Shown: positions 29,437 through 39,584, numbered from the stretch's first letter. The stretch is DNA of 64,000 nt from Bacteroidales bacterium (GCA_025355465.1 JANXZO010000046.1:1-64000); one strand, 5' to 3'. Notes: generated by a model from the letters alone, not told the origin. Numbers and translations are program-made.

Positions 29437-30510
29437 CTATCTTGTCATCTCGCTGTTGCGCTTCTTCAGTTCAAGCGCCCTGGTGAAGTCGGCGATAGAA
29501 CCGGAAAGGTCGCCGAGGTTCTTTTTGGCAAATCCCCGGTAATAATATGCATCACCCTGATCGGGCCTCAACTGGATAGCGGTGGTGAGCGACTCCAGCG
29601 CTTTCTGGTATTTCTTCATCCGCAGCAATACAACACCCCTGTTGTAATAGGCTTCAAATATTCGCTTGTCCTTTGAAATTGCTTTTCCGAATGAGTTGAT
29701 GGATTTGGAATATTTTTCAATATAGGCTTCCGTACACCCTCTGTTGTTGTAGGAGGGGGCAAGGCCGGGCTTTTTGGAGATCAGCAACTGATATGATTTT
29801 ATGGATTGCGCATTGTCGCCAACCAGCCGGTAAAGGTAACCCATGCAAATAAGCAGCGCACTGTCGTCTTTTTGATCCAGCTCGCGTGCCTTCAGAAAGA
29901 GATTTATTGAGTTACTGTAGCGGTGCATTGTAAACATGTATGTCCCGAAGTTGTAATACGCATCGTAAAACTTGGGATCCTTCGTCGCATATTTGAAAAG
30001 GGCTTCGATCAGCAGTGTGTCGGCAGGCCGGTGCAGCGCGTTGTTGGTCCCCATAAGGTAGGCGGCAAACGTGTTATCCTTAACATAATCGGCGTTATCC
30101 CAGTACTCGGCTTTTTTAAGTTGGGTCACCGGTACTTTCATCGCCCGGCTGTACATGGTGAGAATGCTGTCTGGCATATTCAGCTGCATAAAGGCAATGC
30201 CAAGATAGAGGTTGCATAAGGAACGGTTGGTGGTGGTGTCGTTGAGGGCGCTTTTGAAATCAAAGATGGATTCCTGATAGGCACGTTTCCGCAACAAGCT
30301 GAGCCCGCGATAAAAATGGACAAACCCAACCGTATTTCCTTTGGGAAACAGATCATCCTTGTTGCGGTCGGCAATAGAGGTATAGTCTGTCTGGTAACCA
30401 ATATTGCAGATCTCCTTCAGTTCCAGTGTCTGACTCTTCGCCTGCAACGGGAGAAGAAAAATACAAACCAATGCCGTCAGTAAATACTGCACTCCTTTCA
30501 TTTTACTCAA
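29437..30510 (-). CDS. TPR-repeat protein, secreted
   Basis: Signal peptide; repeats such as AYYNRGVVLLRMKKYQKALESLTTAIQLRPDQGDAYYYRGFAKKNLGD. Confidence 0.85.
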   Translation of the reverse strand: MSKMKGVQYLLTALVCIFLLPLQAKSQTLELKEICNIGYQTDYTSIADRNKDDLFPKGNTVGFVHFYRGLSLLRKRAYQESIFDFKSALNDTTTNRSLCNLYLGIAFMQLNMPDSILTMYSRAMKVPVTQLKKAEYWDNADYVKDNTFAAYLMGTNNALHRPADTLLIEALFKYATKDPKFYDAYYNFGTYMFTMHRYSNSINLFLKARELDQKDDSALLICMGYLYRLVGDNAQSIKSYQLLISKKPGLAPSYNNRGCTEAYIEKYSKSINSFGKAISKDKRIFEAYYNRGVVLLRMKKYQKALESLTTAIQLRPDQGDAYYYRGFAKKNLGDLSGSIADFTRALELKKRNSEMTR

Positions 30511-30600
30511 AATTGATAAGTTAGCCGGAATTTTCTTTCAAATATAGGCTTTTTTGGAAATCAATGATTTTTCTAACTTTACAAAAAATGCATTGGTTAC

Positions 30601-31431
30601 ATGAATTTCAGGCTTAAAACAAGGGAGCTGCTCCTTTTTATTACAATTGCACTGGGCATCTACATGCTATTGATCATCGGATTTGCCTGGCTCTATTATG
30701 GCACGAACAGCATCGGGCTGACTCCTTACTCAAAGCCATTTACCGAGACGATCGACTTTGAAAAGGCCATCTATTTCAGCATCGTATCGTTCCATACCAT
30801 CGGGTTTGGCGATATTCATCCCACCAGCGACCTTGGCCGGCAGATCGTGATGGTTCAGTCGACCCTTTCACTTTTCTTCACCGCAATTTTTTCGGGCTTC
30901 CTGGTCTATTTCGTCATCAAACGCCCCAGGGATATTTTTGCTACCGAAAGAGTCTATATCCGTTTTCGAAAACACCATTATTTTTTATCGATACGGCTTG
31001 GCAACCTGGGGCGCGATATCATCGACCTGAAGAGTAAATTCGAAGCATGGACCATCGTAAACAACACCCGCATCCGTGCCTTCCGGTCGGAAGAGGAGCT
31101 GGCCGACCTGGAAAAAATCCTGTACTTCGATATCGACCTTAATGAACCGGCCAATTTAAACCTGCGCAATGCCATCAAAACCTCCCTGGAAAACAAGACC
31201 CTGCTGCATATGAAATTTTCATTCATTGGCAACGATATCAAAACCGGAGAACAGGTAGCGTATGCAAAATACTACGACACGGGGCATCTTCGCTTCGGCA
31301 AGATGTTCCTGAATGTATATTCATGGGATACTAACGGCCGGCGAAAAAATTTCCGCTGGAATAATTTTGAGCGTATAGAAGAGATGAACCCGGAACTGGT
31401 TCAGGGGTTTCTTGAAGCTGAGGCGCCCTGA
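30601..31431 (+). CDS. K+ channel, Kir/2-TM type
   Basis: Two TMs flanking pore sequence SFHTIGFGDIHP; C-terminal IRK-like beta-rich domain. Confidence 0.8.
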   Translation: MNFRLKTRELLLFITIALGIYMLLIIGFAWLYYGTNSIGLTPYSKPFTETIDFEKAIYFSIVSFHTIGFGDIHPTSDLGRQIVMVQSTLSLFFTAIFSGFLVYFVIKRPRDIFATERVYIRFRKHHYFLSIRLGNLGRDIIDLKSKFEAWTIVNNTRIRAFRSEEELADLEKILYFDIDLNEPANLNLRNAIKTSLENKTLLHMKFSFIGNDIKTGEQVAYAKYYDTGHLRFGKMFLNVYSWDTNGRRKNFRWNNFERIEEMNPELVQGFLEAEAP

Positions 31432-32039
31432 TCGGATTCCACTTTTCCCTGCACTCCCGGGGGAAGGCGGAAATATAGTGTCGCCCTCCGGGCTGCATAA
31501 GCGATCCAGATGATCCACATGATCAGGATCTCCAGATAGAACATCGGGCCGAACAGAATATCCTGAAGCAAATGAAAATGTTCAGGATAAATGGTGCAAT
31601 GGAGCGTGAGCAGTACGAACCGGATCAATACGAGGGCCAGTATGATCAGGATGTTCAGGGGAATGTACCAAAGTTTAACCCTCCACGGCCCCGGGAGGAT
31701 CAAAAAGACGGCGGAAACGAGAAAAATCTGCTTCAGGCCGGAAAAATAGAACCAGTAACTCATTAAAAATCCGCCAGGCAGAACCAGACTGTTGCTTTCA
31801 CGCACAATCCCGATGTGCAGCACAGGATTCAAAATGGATGGCGTAACCCGAAGCAGGATGTCCCCGATGAAATTACTGATCCCCGTTAGCAGCGGCAGAT
31901 TTGAAATAACCTCTTCCTTCGATTCCCATAGCACCTGATAAGCGACCATGATGAACATAAACAACCACAATTCAGCAAACAGACGGTGGTTCCACGTTGA
32001 TTTCTGGTCATTCTTCCGATCTGGCAGGGAGGTGGACAT
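31401..32039 (-). CDS. Multi-TM exosortase-like membrane protein
   Basis: LVLPGGFLMSYWFYFSGLKQ..WRVKLWYIPLNILIILALVLIRFVLL..HFHLLQDILFG resembles the exosortase core with Cys replaced. Confidence 0.45.
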   Translation of the reverse strand: MSTSLPDRKNDQKSTWNHRLFAELWLFMFIMVAYQVLWESKEEVISNLPLLTGISNFIGDILLRVTPSILNPVLHIGIVRESNSLVLPGGFLMSYWFYFSGLKQIFLVSAVFLILPGPWRVKLWYIPLNILIILALVLIRFVLLTLHCTIYPEHFHLLQDILFGPMFYLEILIMWIIWIAYAARRATLYFRLPPGVQGKVESDQGASASRNP

Positions 32040-32060
32040 CCGGTACGTTTAAACTTTCAC

Positions 32061-33014
32061 TCAGAATCTTTTTACGTAACCATGACAATAGGGCGTTGTT
32101 CCTTTGTGATTGTAGTAGTCTTGGTGATAGTCCTCGGCCTTCCACAAGGTAGTGGCAGGTTTAACCTCCGTGACTACCCTGAACCCCTTTTCTTTGAGTT
32201 CGGCAATTAGTTTTTCAGTGATGGTTTTTTGCGATTCATTCCGGTAAAATACAGCTGACCTGTATTGCTCTCCCCAGTCGGGTCCCTGGTGGTTCCATTC
32301 CGTGGGATCGTGAATTTCGAAAAAGAGACGGGCAATGGTTTCAAAATTTGTAAGGGAAGCATCAAACACCACCTCAATGGCTTCATAATGCCCGGTTGTT
32401 CCGGTACACACCTCCTTGTAAGTAGGATGGTCTTTATGTCCACCGGTATATCCGACCTCGGTGGAGATCACCCCCCTGGATTTCATCATGTAGTATTCAA
32501 CCCCCCAGAAACACCCCCCGGCAAAAATAGCGGTATCGTAGTTTTTAGGTGCATTCGCAGGCAGGAAATCAAGCGAGATCGAGTTTACGCAATGACGTGT
32601 GTTCTTTGGCGTGAAACCTTCGCCCTTGAAAACATGCCCAAGGTGCGCCCCGCATCTGGCACATACGATTTCCGTTCGCATGCCGTCGGCATCAGGTATA
32701 TGCTTTACCGCCCCGTGAATTTCGTCGTCGAAAGCCGGCCAGCCGCATTGTGCATCAAACTTGTCGGTGGACCGGTAGAGCGGAGCTCCGCAACGTTTGC
32801 AAACATAGGTGCCGGGTTCGTTATACTTCTCATATTTTCCGGTAAACGGACGTTCCGTCCCTTTGTTGATGATCACCTGCTCCTCTTCGGGAGTGAGTTT
32901 CCTGTATTCCATGTTCTTCACAATTTTATCACTATTCCGGGTCTGTGTTTGTGAACACCCCATCGTGGTTGTGATCAGGGCAGCCATGATGAAACCAACG
33001 TGCTTGACAGACAT
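32061..33014 (-). CDS. msrBA: Bifunctional methionine sulfoxide reductase MsrB-MsrA, lipoprotein-like signal
   Basis: MsrB: YVCKRCGAPLY, CGWPAFDDEI, RHCVNSISLDF; MsrA: AIFAGGCFWGVEYYMMKSRGVISTEVGYTGG; N-terminal lipobox TTMGCSQ. Confidence 0.9.
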   Translation of the reverse strand: MSVKHVGFIMAALITTTMGCSQTQTRNSDKIVKNMEYRKLTPEEEQVIINKGTERPFTGKYEKYNEPGTYVCKRCGAPLYRSTDKFDAQCGWPAFDDEIHGAVKHIPDADGMRTEIVCARCGAHLGHVFKGEGFTPKNTRHCVNSISLDFLPANAPKNYDTAIFAGGCFWGVEYYMMKSRGVISTEVGYTGGHKDHPTYKEVCTGTTGHYEAIEVVFDASLTNFETIARLFFEIHDPTEWNHQGPDWGEQYRSAVFYRNESQKTITEKLIAELKEKGFRVVTEVKPATTLWKAEDYHQDYYNHKGTTPYCHGYVKRF

Positions 33015-33100
33015 TTTAATCTGATTTAGTCTTGCTAAATACGATAATCTGTCGGAATTATTTCAAAAAGCAGGGATAATATTTTGCACGTCCGGGAGAA

Positions 33101-33598
33101 TTAAAGGATCATGATCTTTTCCACCTTGGTGATCACACCCGAGGTAAGTCTGACGTAGGCAGCGCCGGGCCTTACTTTTCCAAGAACGTTGAAGGAGCTG
33201 CAGTTCGTGCCGCCGCGCATGGTCTTATGCATCAGGGTCTCGATTACGCTTCCATCGCATGCCAGAAGCTCGATTTTAACGGGTGCTGTCTCCTCAATGG
33301 TGTATACCAGGTTGATAATTTCCATCACCGGATTGGGGAGAATCTTTACCCGCATGTCGTCTCGCTGATGCACCGCACGCTGGTTCGGACATTCAACCAA
33401 CATGGGAGGAGGGTTGATCCCCCCGGGGTACAATTCATACTTGGCATATTTTTTAACCGGCGCCGGCTTTGGCTTGGGTTTGGGAATTATTTTCACAACC
33501 GGCTTCTTTCGGCATGGGCAGTCATCCTCCACCGGAACAGCAGAAAAGGATGATAATGAGAAGATAAGGAGAAGGAATAAAATATAGCCGCTTTTCAT
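33101..33598 (-). CDS. Small secreted protein with T9SS type A-like C-terminal sorting domain
   Basis: Signal peptide; C-terminal VKILPNPVMEIINLVYTIEETAPVKIELLACDGSVIETL...GAAYVRLTSGVITKVEKIMIL. Confidence 0.65.
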   Translation of the reverse strand: MKSGYILFLLLIFSLSSFSAVPVEDDCPCRKKPVVKIIPKPKPKPAPVKKYAKYELYPGGINPPPMLVECPNQRAVHQRDDMRVKILPNPVMEIINLVYTIEETAPVKIELLACDGSVIETLMHKTMRGGTNCSSFNVLGKVRPGAAYVRLTSGVITKVEKIMIL

Positions 33599-33763
33599 GA
33601 TGTTCAATTTCAGTTTTGTACGCAGCTCAACCACATCGGGTTACAGTTTTGATATGGGAATTAGTAACTGTGCACTTTTTCAGCCATTTTGTATCCCTCG
33701 GCAGATGTAAATTCAACCTGCCGCCAGAATGATTACCTTTACCGCCCCAAAAGAGATAAGACC

Positions 33764-34777
33764 ATGAAGAAAATACTTGGAATGGGCAATGCCCTTGTTG
33801 ACATCATGATTCCGCTGGAAAGCGACACCATACTTCAAATGCTGGACCTCCCGAAAGGGAGTATGCAGTTGGTTGACAAGGATCGCAGCAACGCAGTACT
33901 TACCGCTTTGAGAGGGTATGAAAAGAGCCAGTCGGCCGGGGGGTCGGCGGCCAACACCATTCACGGACTTGCCATGTTGGGTGCCGGTACCGGTTATATC
34001 GGAGTGGTAGGCGAAGACGAATTGGGCGGGTTCTTTGTCCGCGACCTCATCCAGGCCGGAGTTGATCCGCATCTGATCCACAGTCAGGGTGAAACCGGTC
34101 GTGCCGTGGCCCTCGTGACCCCCGACTCGGAAAGAACTTTTGCAACCTTCCTCGGTGCAGCCATCGAACTGACAGCAGAGCACCTCGGAGTTGAGAATGG
34201 TCACACCGGAATGCCCTCTGCAGGAGGCGACATTTTCAAAGGCTACTCCTACTTCCATATCGAAGGGTACCTTGTGCAGAACCATGACCTGATCCGCAGG
34301 GCGGTTGAACTTGCCAGGTCCAATGGATTACTGGTGTCGCTCGACATGGCCAGTTACAATGTGGTAGAAGCCAACCGTGACTTCCTGTTGTCCATCATCA
34401 CCGACTATGTGGACATTGTCTTTGCCAATGAAGACGAAGCCAGGGCGCTCACCGGCCTGGAACCCGAAAAGGCGTTGGAGGAGATCGCCGCTATCTGTAA
34501 AATCGCCATCGTTAAAACCGGCAGCAGCGGTTCGCTGGTAAAATCAGGTTCCGACGTGCATACCATCGGAATCATCGAGGTGACTCCCATCGATACCACC
34601 GGCGCCGGCGACCTCTATGCAGCCGGATTCCTTTACGGACATTCCAACGGATTTTCTTTACAGCGCTGCGGCGAACTGGGAGCCCTGCTGGCAGGCAACG
34701 TAATCGAATTCATGGGATCAAAGATGCCCTCCGATCGCTGGACCCGGATCCGGGAACAGGTCTCCCCAACCCCTTAA
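33764..34777 (+). CDS. PfkB-family sugar/adenosine kinase
   Basis: GGSAANTIHGLAMLGAGTGYIGVVGEDELG and DTTGAGDLYAAGFLYG signatures. Confidence 0.9.
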   Translation: MKKILGMGNALVDIMIPLESDTILQMLDLPKGSMQLVDKDRSNAVLTALRGYEKSQSAGGSAANTIHGLAMLGAGTGYIGVVGEDELGGFFVRDLIQAGVDPHLIHSQGETGRAVALVTPDSERTFATFLGAAIELTAEHLGVENGHTGMPSAGGDIFKGYSYFHIEGYLVQNHDLIRRAVELARSNGLLVSLDMASYNVVEANRDFLLSIITDYVDIVFANEDEARALTGLEPEKALEEIAAICKIAIVKTGSSGSLVKSGSDVHTIGIIEVTPIDTTGAGDLYAAGFLYGHSNGFSLQRCGELGALLAGNVIEFMGSKMPSDRWTRIREQVSPTP

Positions 34778-34859
34778 GCATCTCCATCCGGCCGACGCAA
34801 CACGCTTTAATAGATTGATTCTTAATTCCTAATTCCGCTTTCTTAATTGGGTCAGGGGC

Positions 34860-34890
34860 TTGGTTAATTCCGTAAAAATTTCTATTTTTG
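34860..34890 (+). promoter_or_regulatory. Bacteroidota promoter TTG-N20-TATTTTTG
   Basis: TTG 34860-34862, TATTTTTG 34883-34890; upstream of the EF-G2 gene. Confidence 0.75.
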
Positions 34891-34945
34891 TGGCCCTTTC
34901 ACGAAAATTTTAATTCTCAATCACTTATATAATTATTCAGCTGCC

Positions 34946-37081
34946 ATGAAGGTATATCAAACCAACGAAATCCGCAACATCGCCCTCATCGGGGGAGCCA
35001 AATCAGGAAAAACAACACTTGCTGAAGCCATGCTGTTCGAAGGTGGTGTAATCAGCCGCCGGGGAACAGTAGAAGACAAGAATACCGTTTCCGACTATCG
35101 TCCGATTGAACTTGAACGTCAGAACTCGGTTTCAGCTTCGATCCTCTATACCCTGGCCGACAACAAGAAGATCAACATGCTCGATACCCCGGGATTTGAT
35201 GACTTCTGCGGCGAAGTTATTTCAGCCCTTCGGGTAGCCGATACAGCTTTTATGGTAGTAAACGGACAGAATGGTGTGGAAGTTGGCACGGAGATTACCT
35301 GGCGGTATTCAAACAGGGCCAACACGCCGGTGGTATTTGTCATTAATCATCTGGATCAGGAAAATGCCAATTTCGACGAAACCATTCGTCAGTTGAAGGC
35401 TCAGTTCGGAAAGAATATCACCCTCATGCAGTATCCGGTCAATGCCGGAACCGGTTTTAACAGCATCATCGACCTGTTGAAGATGAAGATGTTTGTTTAT
35501 CCTAAAGGGGGCGGAAAACCCGAGATTAAAGACATCCCTGATGGCGAAAAGGGAAAAGCCGAAGAGATGTATGCCGCCCTCATGGAGGAGCTGGCTTCCA
35601 AAGATGAATCGCTGATGGAGGTCTTTTTCGATAAAGGTGTACTTACCGAGGAGGAGATGCTGAAAGCGCTGAAGACCGGCCTGATCAGCCGTACCATTTT
35701 CCCGGTGATGTGCGTGTGTGCAAAACAGAATATGGGTGTTGGCCGTCTGCTCGATTTTATTGCCGGGAGCGTTCCTGCACCAAACGAGATGCCCGGAACC
35801 AAAACCAAAGACGGAAAAGTGCTGAAATGCAACTCTTCCGACCCCACTTCGGCCTTCATCTTCAAAACTTCCATCGAGCAGCATCTGGGAGAGATCTCCT
35901 ATTTTAAAGTCTATTCCGGTGAGATCACCGAAGCCATGGATATGATCAACCCGGCCCGGCAGTCGAAAGAACGCCTGTCACAGCTCTTTGTCGTAAACGG
36001 CAAGAATCGCGAAAAGGTTGACAAAATGGTTGCCGGCGACATCGGTGCCACCATCAAACTGAAAAACACCTATACCGGAAACACCCTGAATTCTCAGAAG
36101 AATGCAGATGACGTAATTGAGAAGACAGTTTATCCTGAGCCCAAATTCAGGACAGCAGTGAAGGCGAAAAACACTGCCGATGATGAAAAGATCAGTACCA
36201 TCCTCCACGAACTTGCCAAGATGGATCCCACCCTCATCATGGGATATTCCCGCGAACTGAAGCAGATGATCCTCCAGGGGCAGGGTGAACTTCATCTTAA
36301 CCTGGCCAAATGGCATGTAGAGACACTGGAGAAAATTCCGGTCGAATATTACGCACCGCGCATTCCTTACCGCGAAACCATTACCAAACCCGCCAAAGCA
36401 ATGTACCGCCACAAGAAACAATCGGGCGGTTCGGGCCAGTTCGGAGAGGTGCATATGCTTATTCAGCCTTTCCGTGAAGGAATGACCGAACAAACTGAAT
36501 TTCCCATCCGCGGCCGCGATGTGACAGAACTCGAATGGGGCGGAAAACTCCAGATGAATAACTGTATTGTCGGTGGTTCCATTGATGCACGCTTTATGCC
36601 GGCAATCCTCAAGGGAGTTATGGAAAAGATGGAAGAGGGTCCCCTCACCGGTTCCTATGCCCGTGACATTGTTTTCAACGTTTACGACGGTAAGATGCAC
36701 CCGGTCGACTCCAACGAAATCTCCTTCAAACTCGCCGGCCGCCAGGCTTTTAAAGAGGCCTTCAAAAATGCAGGTCCCAAAATTCTGGAGCCGATCTACG
36801 ATATTGAGGTGATCGTTCCGGAAGACAAAATGGGGGAAGTTATGACCGACCTCCAGGGCCGCCGTGCCGTGATCATGGGAATGGACAGCGAAGGCAACTA
36901 CCAGAAGATCCTTGCCAAAGTGCCGCTGGCCGAGCTAAACCGATACTCTACAGCCCTGAGTTCCATTACCAGTGGCCGTGCCACCTACGGAATGAAGTTT
37001 GCCGAATACGCACAGGTACCGGGCGACATTCAGGACAAATTGCTGAAAGCCTACGAAGAACAGGAGAACGAAGAGGAATAG
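34946..37081 (+). CDS. EF-G paralog (EF-G2 type)
   Basis: MKVYQTNEIRNIALIGGAKSGKTTLAEAMLFEGGVI; EF-G domains III-V (GQGELHLNLAKWHVE; KKQSGGSGQFGEV). Confidence 0.9.
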   Translation: MKVYQTNEIRNIALIGGAKSGKTTLAEAMLFEGGVISRRGTVEDKNTVSDYRPIELERQNSVSASILYTLADNKKINMLDTPGFDDFCGEVISALRVADTAFMVVNGQNGVEVGTEITWRYSNRANTPVVFVINHLDQENANFDETIRQLKAQFGKNITLMQYPVNAGTGFNSIIDLLKMKMFVYPKGGGKPEIKDIPDGEKGKAEEMYAALMEELASKDESLMEVFFDKGVLTEEEMLKALKTGLISRTIFPVMCVCAKQNMGVGRLLDFIAGSVPAPNEMPGTKTKDGKVLKCNSSDPTSAFIFKTSIEQHLGEISYFKVYSGEITEAMDMINPARQSKERLSQLFVVNGKNREKVDKMVAGDIGATIKLKNTYTGNTLNSQKNADDVIEKTVYPEPKFRTAVKAKNTADDEKISTILHELAKMDPTLIMGYSRELKQMILQGQGELHLNLAKWHVETLEKIPVEYYAPRIPYRETITKPAKAMYRHKKQSGGSGQFGEVHMLIQPFREGMTEQTEFPIRGRDVTELEWGGKLQMNNCIVGGSIDARFMPAILKGVMEKMEEGPLTGSYARDIVFNVYDGKMHPVDSNEISFKLAGRQAFKEAFKNAGPKILEPIYDIEVIVPEDKMGEVMTDLQGRRAVIMGMDSEGNYQKILAKVPLAELNRYSTALSSITSGRATYGMKFAEYAQVPGDIQDKLLKAYEEQENEEE

Positions 37082-37101
37082 AAACCCTGCTTTAGTTATT
37101 G

Positions 37102-37130
37102 AAAACCCGGTCGTTTGGCCGGGTTTTTTT
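37102..37130 (+). terminator. Rho-independent terminator after the EF-G2 gene
   Basis: AAAACCCGG tcgtttgg CCGGGTTTTTTT hairpin with T-tract. Confidence 0.85.
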
Positions 37131-37147
37131 GAATCCATCAAGCTGAA

Positions 37148-38410
37148 ATGAATCCAGACGATATATCTCCGGTAAAACATGATGCCTATGCTGTTCTGAA
37201 AGTCAGGGATTTCAGACTGTTTATGACGTTCAGGTTTTTTACAACCATCGCATTCCAGATGCAGGGTCTCATCGTTGGCTGGCAGATGTATGAGTTTACC
37301 CGGGATCCGCTTGCCCTGGGCCTTATCGGGCTGGCCGAAGCCCTGCCCAATATTGCCACCGCGCTCTATGCCGGTCATGCAGCCGATCGTTATAACCGTA
37401 AACGGATCATCGTATGGTTTACCCTCCTTTTCCTCGTCGGAACCACGCTGTTGTTTCTGTTTTCGATTAAAAAACTCGGCCTTGTTGCCGCCTTCGGCGT
37501 ATTTCCAATTTACCTGGTCGTCATGATCTCCGGAATTTCCCGGTCGTTTCTCTATCCCTCCATTGTTGCCCTTATGTCGCAGCTTATCCCAAGGCACCTT
37601 TACACCAACGCCTCCACGTGGAACAGCACCATGTGGCATGTGGCTGCCATCACAGGTCCTGCCCTCGGCGGAATGATTTATGGGTTTTTCGGAGTACGGG
37701 TTGCTTACCTTACGGTACTGTTTTTCCTGATGCTCGCATTGTCACTCCTTTTCTTCGTCAAAAATCGTCCGCTCCCACAGTTTGTGGAAGGTGAAAAACT
37801 CGTTCAACGCTTGTCTTCGGGATTAAGGTTTGTCTTTAAAAACCAGATTTTACTCGGGACCATGTCCCTCGACATGTTCGCCGTACTGTTTGGAGGTGCC
37901 GTAGCCATGCTTCCCGTTTTTACCGCAGAGGTCCTGATGGTGGGTCCGCAGGGGCTGGGATTCCTTCGGGCAGCGCCCATGCTGGGAGCGGTGATGATGT
38001 CGCTGGTGATGGCTCACCGGCCTCCGATGGTGCATGCCGGTCGCTTCCTGATGATCGGCGTGGCAGGTTTCGGGCTGAGCATCATCTGCTTTGCCCTGTC
38101 CAGAAACTTCTATCTCTCCCTTTTCCTGCTCATTTTGAGCGGCATGTTCGACAATATCAGTGTGATCATCCGCTCCACGGCCATGCAACTGCTTACCCCC
38201 GACGAGATGCGCGGCCGTGTCGCCTCCGTCAACGCCATCTTCATCGGATCCTCCAACGAGATCGGCTCCTTCGAGTCAGGTGTCGCCGCCAAAATCATGG
38301 GACTCATCCCCTCCGTCATTTTCGGCGGCATGATGACCCTGGGGATCGTCGGTTTCACGGCTAAGTTCGCACCCAGGCTGAGGAGGTTGAATCTGAGAGA
38401 GATCGATTAA
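37148..38410 (+). CDS. MFS transporter
   Basis: 12-TM pattern; GHAADRYNRKRIIVW and STMWHVAAITGPALGG motifs. Confidence 0.85.
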   Translation: MNPDDISPVKHDAYAVLKVRDFRLFMTFRFFTTIAFQMQGLIVGWQMYEFTRDPLALGLIGLAEALPNIATALYAGHAADRYNRKRIIVWFTLLFLVGTTLLFLFSIKKLGLVAAFGVFPIYLVVMISGISRSFLYPSIVALMSQLIPRHLYTNASTWNSTMWHVAAITGPALGGMIYGFFGVRVAYLTVLFFLMLALSLLFFVKNRPLPQFVEGEKLVQRLSSGLRFVFKNQILLGTMSLDMFAVLFGGAVAMLPVFTAEVLMVGPQGLGFLRAAPMLGAVMMSLVMAHRPPMVHAGRFLMIGVAGFGLSIICFALSRNFYLSLFLLILSGMFDNISVIIRSTAMQLLTPDEMRGRVASVNAIFIGSSNEIGSFESGVAAKIMGLIPSVIFGGMMTLGIVGFTAKFAPRLRRLNLREID

Positions 38411-38438
38411 ATGATGAACAGGAAGGAGTGTGACGGGG

Positions 38439-39584
38439 TTACTGATAAAAACGCCCCACCAACGCTTCATATTCCCCCTCGCCGAATTTCAGGGCAGCGC
38501 CGTTCACCTTATTAGAAACCATTCCATCGATGATTGCCTGCGGGCTGGTGGCGGATATGTTCATTCCGGAAAGGCGGACAGGACAGCCGATTGAAAGGAA
38601 GAAATTTTCGATCCGGTCGATCGACTGGTCTGCAGTGAGCGGGGTGTCGAAGAGACGTGTCCCCAGTTCGGCAATACGCCCCGGTATTTGCGCTTTGAAG
38701 TGGCGCATCCACGCAGGGTAGACAATGGTAAGCGAAGCGCCGTGCGGAACATCGTAAAGCAGCGAAAGGATATGGCCGGCACTGTGAACGCCCCAGTCGC
38801 CGGAACTTCTGCCGTACATGGTGGTGCCGTTGAGCGCCATGGTGGCGGCAAACATGATCCTGGCACGGAGATCGTAATTGGTGAGGTCGTTGAGCAGGAG
38901 GGGCCCGAACTCCATGGCCTCCTTTACGATGGAGATCACAAACCGGTCGCTCAGCGAGGCTTCGCCGTTGCCGAACCAGGCTTCGAAACAGTGCGCGATC
39001 AGGTCGGCAATTCCGTATGCGGTGTAATCACGGGGCACAGAAATGGTAAGCCGGGGATCGAGGAAGGAGTGCTTCGGAAAAGTGAGGGGCGAACCAAAGG
39101 CCGCTTTTTGTCCCAGGGCATGGTTTGAAACGACTGCAAACGGGTTCATCTCCGATCCGGTGGCAGCCAGCGTAAGCACCGCCACCAGCGGAACAGCTTT
39201 CACCGCCCTGGCCTTGCCGGAGAAGAAATCCCAACCGGTGTGGGTCACGGGTATGGTAACCGAGATGATCTTGGCGGAATCGATAACGCTTCCTCCCCCA
39301 ACGGCAAGGATCATATCGACCTGGTTTTTCCGGCCAACCTCCGCAGCCCCGTCAACATCTTCGATAACGGGGTTGGATTTGATACCGCCATACTCGAATA
39401 CTTCCAATCCGTCTTGCTCAAGATATCCCTTCACCTGGTCGTAAAGCCCGCTGCTTTTAACAGAACCTTTGCCGTAAACCAACAGAACTTTGCTGCCGTA
39501 CTCTTTCAAAATCAGGCCAAGGTTGGCCAGAACATCTTTCCCGAAATGTAGGGTTGTCGGGTTATATATTGTGAAATTTTCCAT
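38439..39584 (-). CDS. Iron-containing alcohol dehydrogenase (butanol dehydrogenase-like)
   Basis: AVGGGSVIDSAKIISV, LAATGSEMNPFAVVSN, HSAGHILSLLYDVPHGASLTIVYPAWM. Confidence 0.9.
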   Translation of the reverse strand: MENFTIYNPTTLHFGKDVLANLGLILKEYGSKVLLVYGKGSVKSSGLYDQVKGYLEQDGLEVFEYGGIKSNPVIEDVDGAAEVGRKNQVDMILAVGGGSVIDSAKIISVTIPVTHTGWDFFSGKARAVKAVPLVAVLTLAATGSEMNPFAVVSNHALGQKAAFGSPLTFPKHSFLDPRLTISVPRDYTAYGIADLIAHCFEAWFGNGEASLSDRFVISIVKEAMEFGPLLLNDLTNYDLRARIMFAATMALNGTTMYGRSSGDWGVHSAGHILSLLYDVPHGASLTIVYPAWMRHFKAQIPGRIAELGTRLFDTPLTADQSIDRIENFFLSIGCPVRLSGMNISATSPQAIIDGMVSNKVNGAALKFGEGEYEALVGRFYQ

